Assembly: GCA_038251625.1 (NCBI GenBank)
Contig: JBBSBE010000106.1
Coordinates: 1 to 13,415 of the forward strand
DNA: 13,415 nt
Direction of reading: 5' to 3'
From: JBBQXK01 sp038251625
GTDB lineage: Bacteria; Pseudomonadota; Alphaproteobacteria; Rhodobacterales; Rhodobacteraceae
A program made the position numbers and the translations under genes. A model generated the notes under the pieces. That model worked only from the letters and a program-made list of their open reading frames with translations. It was not told where the DNA came from and ran no database searches. Position 1 is the first letter of the stretch. Each line of letters starts with the position of its first letter. This document shows positions 12,525 to 13,415 of the stretch, piece by piece.

Positions 12525-13415
12525 TCATCCCGGCCAAGCACTTGCGACGCCACGTCCGGCAAGGCGCGGTTCCTTGCGAAACTCGGCAGCGATGAACTCG
12601 ATGAACGCGCGAACACGCGCGGGGACCAGCCGCCTGGATGGCGTTACCGCCTGGATCGGCAAAGGCGCTGGTTCGAAATTGTCCAGCACCCGGTCCAGCA
12701 AGCCGCGTTCAACCTCGTCCAACCAAAGCCATGTAGGCGTGACGGCCACACCAAGGCCCTCGAGAACGGCCGCCCGCATACCCTCCGAAGCATTTACCCG
12801 TATGCGGCCTGCGACCTTGACGACCACAGGACCCTCTGAACCGGCGAAATGCCACTCATCAACGGTCGCAAGGCCTGTGTAGACGATGCAATCATGGGAC
12901 CTTAGATCATGAGGATGCTGGGGGCGGCCATGCGCGGCCCAGTAGTCGGGTGTGGCCAAGGTGATGCGTCGCATTTCGCCAATCCGGCGGGCGATAAGAG
13001 CCTGATCGGTGATGTGGCCAATGCGGATGGCCAGATCAACCCCTTCCTCAACCAGATCAATCGCCCGATCGCCCAGAACCCAGTCTGTTTTTATCGCGGG
13101 ATGCAGATCCAGAAACCGCTTCATGCGAGGCATGAGGTGCAGCCGTGCAAAGGCCAGCGGGGCCGCGATCCGCAACGTTCCCGACACCTCTGCCCCGCCG
13201 GGGCGTAACATCGAGGACGCTGCTTCCGCAGCTTCCAGAAGCGCGCGCGCCTGTTCGTAGTATTGCCGCCCCTCTTCCGTCAGCGTCAAAGCCCGGGTTG
13301 TGCGCTGCATAAGACGCACGCCGAGATGATCTTCCAGCGCCGCGATCTGACGGCTGACCGTAGGCTGCGATTGGCCCTGTTCGGCTGCCACGGCAGAAAA
13401 GCTGCCGGTTTCCAC
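12525..13415 (-). CDS. LysR-family transcriptional regulator (5' end beyond the right edge)
   Basis: The frame is open to the right edge, so the first residues are missing. The first visible codon is GTG read as valine, giving VETGSFSAVAAEQG in place of the usual start some 15 residues further upstream. The winged HTH is nearly complete (TVSRQIAALEDHLGVRLMQR then LTLTEEGRQYYE, up to about residue 56). A type-2 periplasmic-binding effector domain follows (GTLRIAAPLAFARLHLMP, LVEEGVDLAIRIGHI, EGMRAAVLEGLGVAVTPTW), resembling the CrgA/AaeR-like group. The C-terminal tail RLVPARVRAFIEFIAAEFR is typical. It lies 522 bp upstream of dctP in the same direction, not divergent as LysR regulators usually are to their targets. 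Control of the TRAP operon is therefore possible but unsupported. The ligand is unknown. Confidence 0.9.
   Translation of the reverse strand: METGSFSAVAAEQGQSQPTVSRQIAALEDHLGVRLMQRTTRALTLTEEGRQYYEQARALLEAAEAASSMLRPGGAEVSGTLRIAAPLAFARLHLMPRMKRFLDLHPAIKTDWVLGDRAIDLVEEGVDLAIRIGHITDQALIARRIGEMRRITLATPDYWAAHGRPQHPHDLRSHDCIVYTGLATVDEWHFAGSEGPVVVKVAGRIRVNASEGMRAAVLEGLGVAVTPTWLWLDEVERGLLDRVLDNFEPAPLPIQAVTPSRRLVPARVRAFIEFIAAEFRKEPRLAGRGVASAWPG

Noticed and set aside
1..13415. CRISPR arrays, tRNA or rRNA genes, phage or plasmid-replication genes
   Set aside because: I saw no regularly spaced repeats, no cloverleaf-like or ribosomal sequence and no mobile-element proteins. The window reads as ordinary chromosomal metabolic DNA.

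Overview
The window is GC-rich DNA, apart from a few AT-rich promoter regions. It very probably comes from an alphaproteobacterium, most likely a Rhodobacterales/Roseobacter-type organism. This rests on the gene content: serine-cycle type malate thiokinase and malyl-CoA lyase, a ScfR-type regulator, and a TRAP transporter with a Tat-exported binding protein. The taxonomy is inferred from protein resemblance, not from a marker gene. Every recognised gene but one is on the minus strand.

Layout from left to right. (1) 1-588: the N-terminal part of an AraC-family regulator on the minus strand, running off the left edge. (2) 589-1233: about 645 bp with no convincing gene, several hairpins just past the end of mtkB, and a short sequence that may resemble an insertion-sequence end. 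(3) 1234-5581: a compact minus-strand operon, transcribed sgaA - mcl - mtkA - mtkB. It encodes serine-glyoxylate aminotransferase, malyl-CoA lyase and both subunits of malate-CoA ligase. Gaps are 11 bp at sgaA/mcl and mtkA/mtkB, and 132 bp with a GC hairpin at mcl/mtkA. (4) 5582-5735: an AT-rich divergent control region. It holds two face-to-face sigma70-like promoters and a perfect 8-bp inverted repeat lying inside both. (5) 5736-7136: the only plus-strand gene, an HTH regulator of the short-chain fatty acyl-CoA regulator (ScfR/RamB/PccR) type. (6) 7181-12002: a minus-strand TRAP operon, dctP - dctQ - dctM. Both permease subunits are oversized, and DctM carries a soluble C-terminal extension of about 330 residues. 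(7) 12003-12524: the upstream region of dctP. (8) 12525-13415: a LysR-family regulator cut by the right edge.

How the genes may work together. Mtk plus Mcl convert malate, CoA and ATP to acetyl-CoA and glyoxylate. SgaA then transaminates glyoxylate with serine, giving glycine and hydroxypyruvate. This is the acceptor-regenerating half of the serine cycle, but the rest of the cycle (hpr, gck, ppc, mtdA, fch, glyA) is not in the window. The module could therefore serve C1 assimilation or act as a stand-alone malate-splitting route. The divergent ScfR regulator is the natural candidate controller, probably reading an acyl-CoA such as acetyl-CoA or malyl-CoA. The neighbouring TRAP system has a binding protein of the alpha-keto/2-hydroxy-acid (TakP/lactate) type and could import a small organic acid that feeds this metabolism. 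That link rests only on proximity. The most novel elements are the DctM extension, the pairing of a ScfR regulator with a serine-cycle cassette, and the overlapping divergent promoters.
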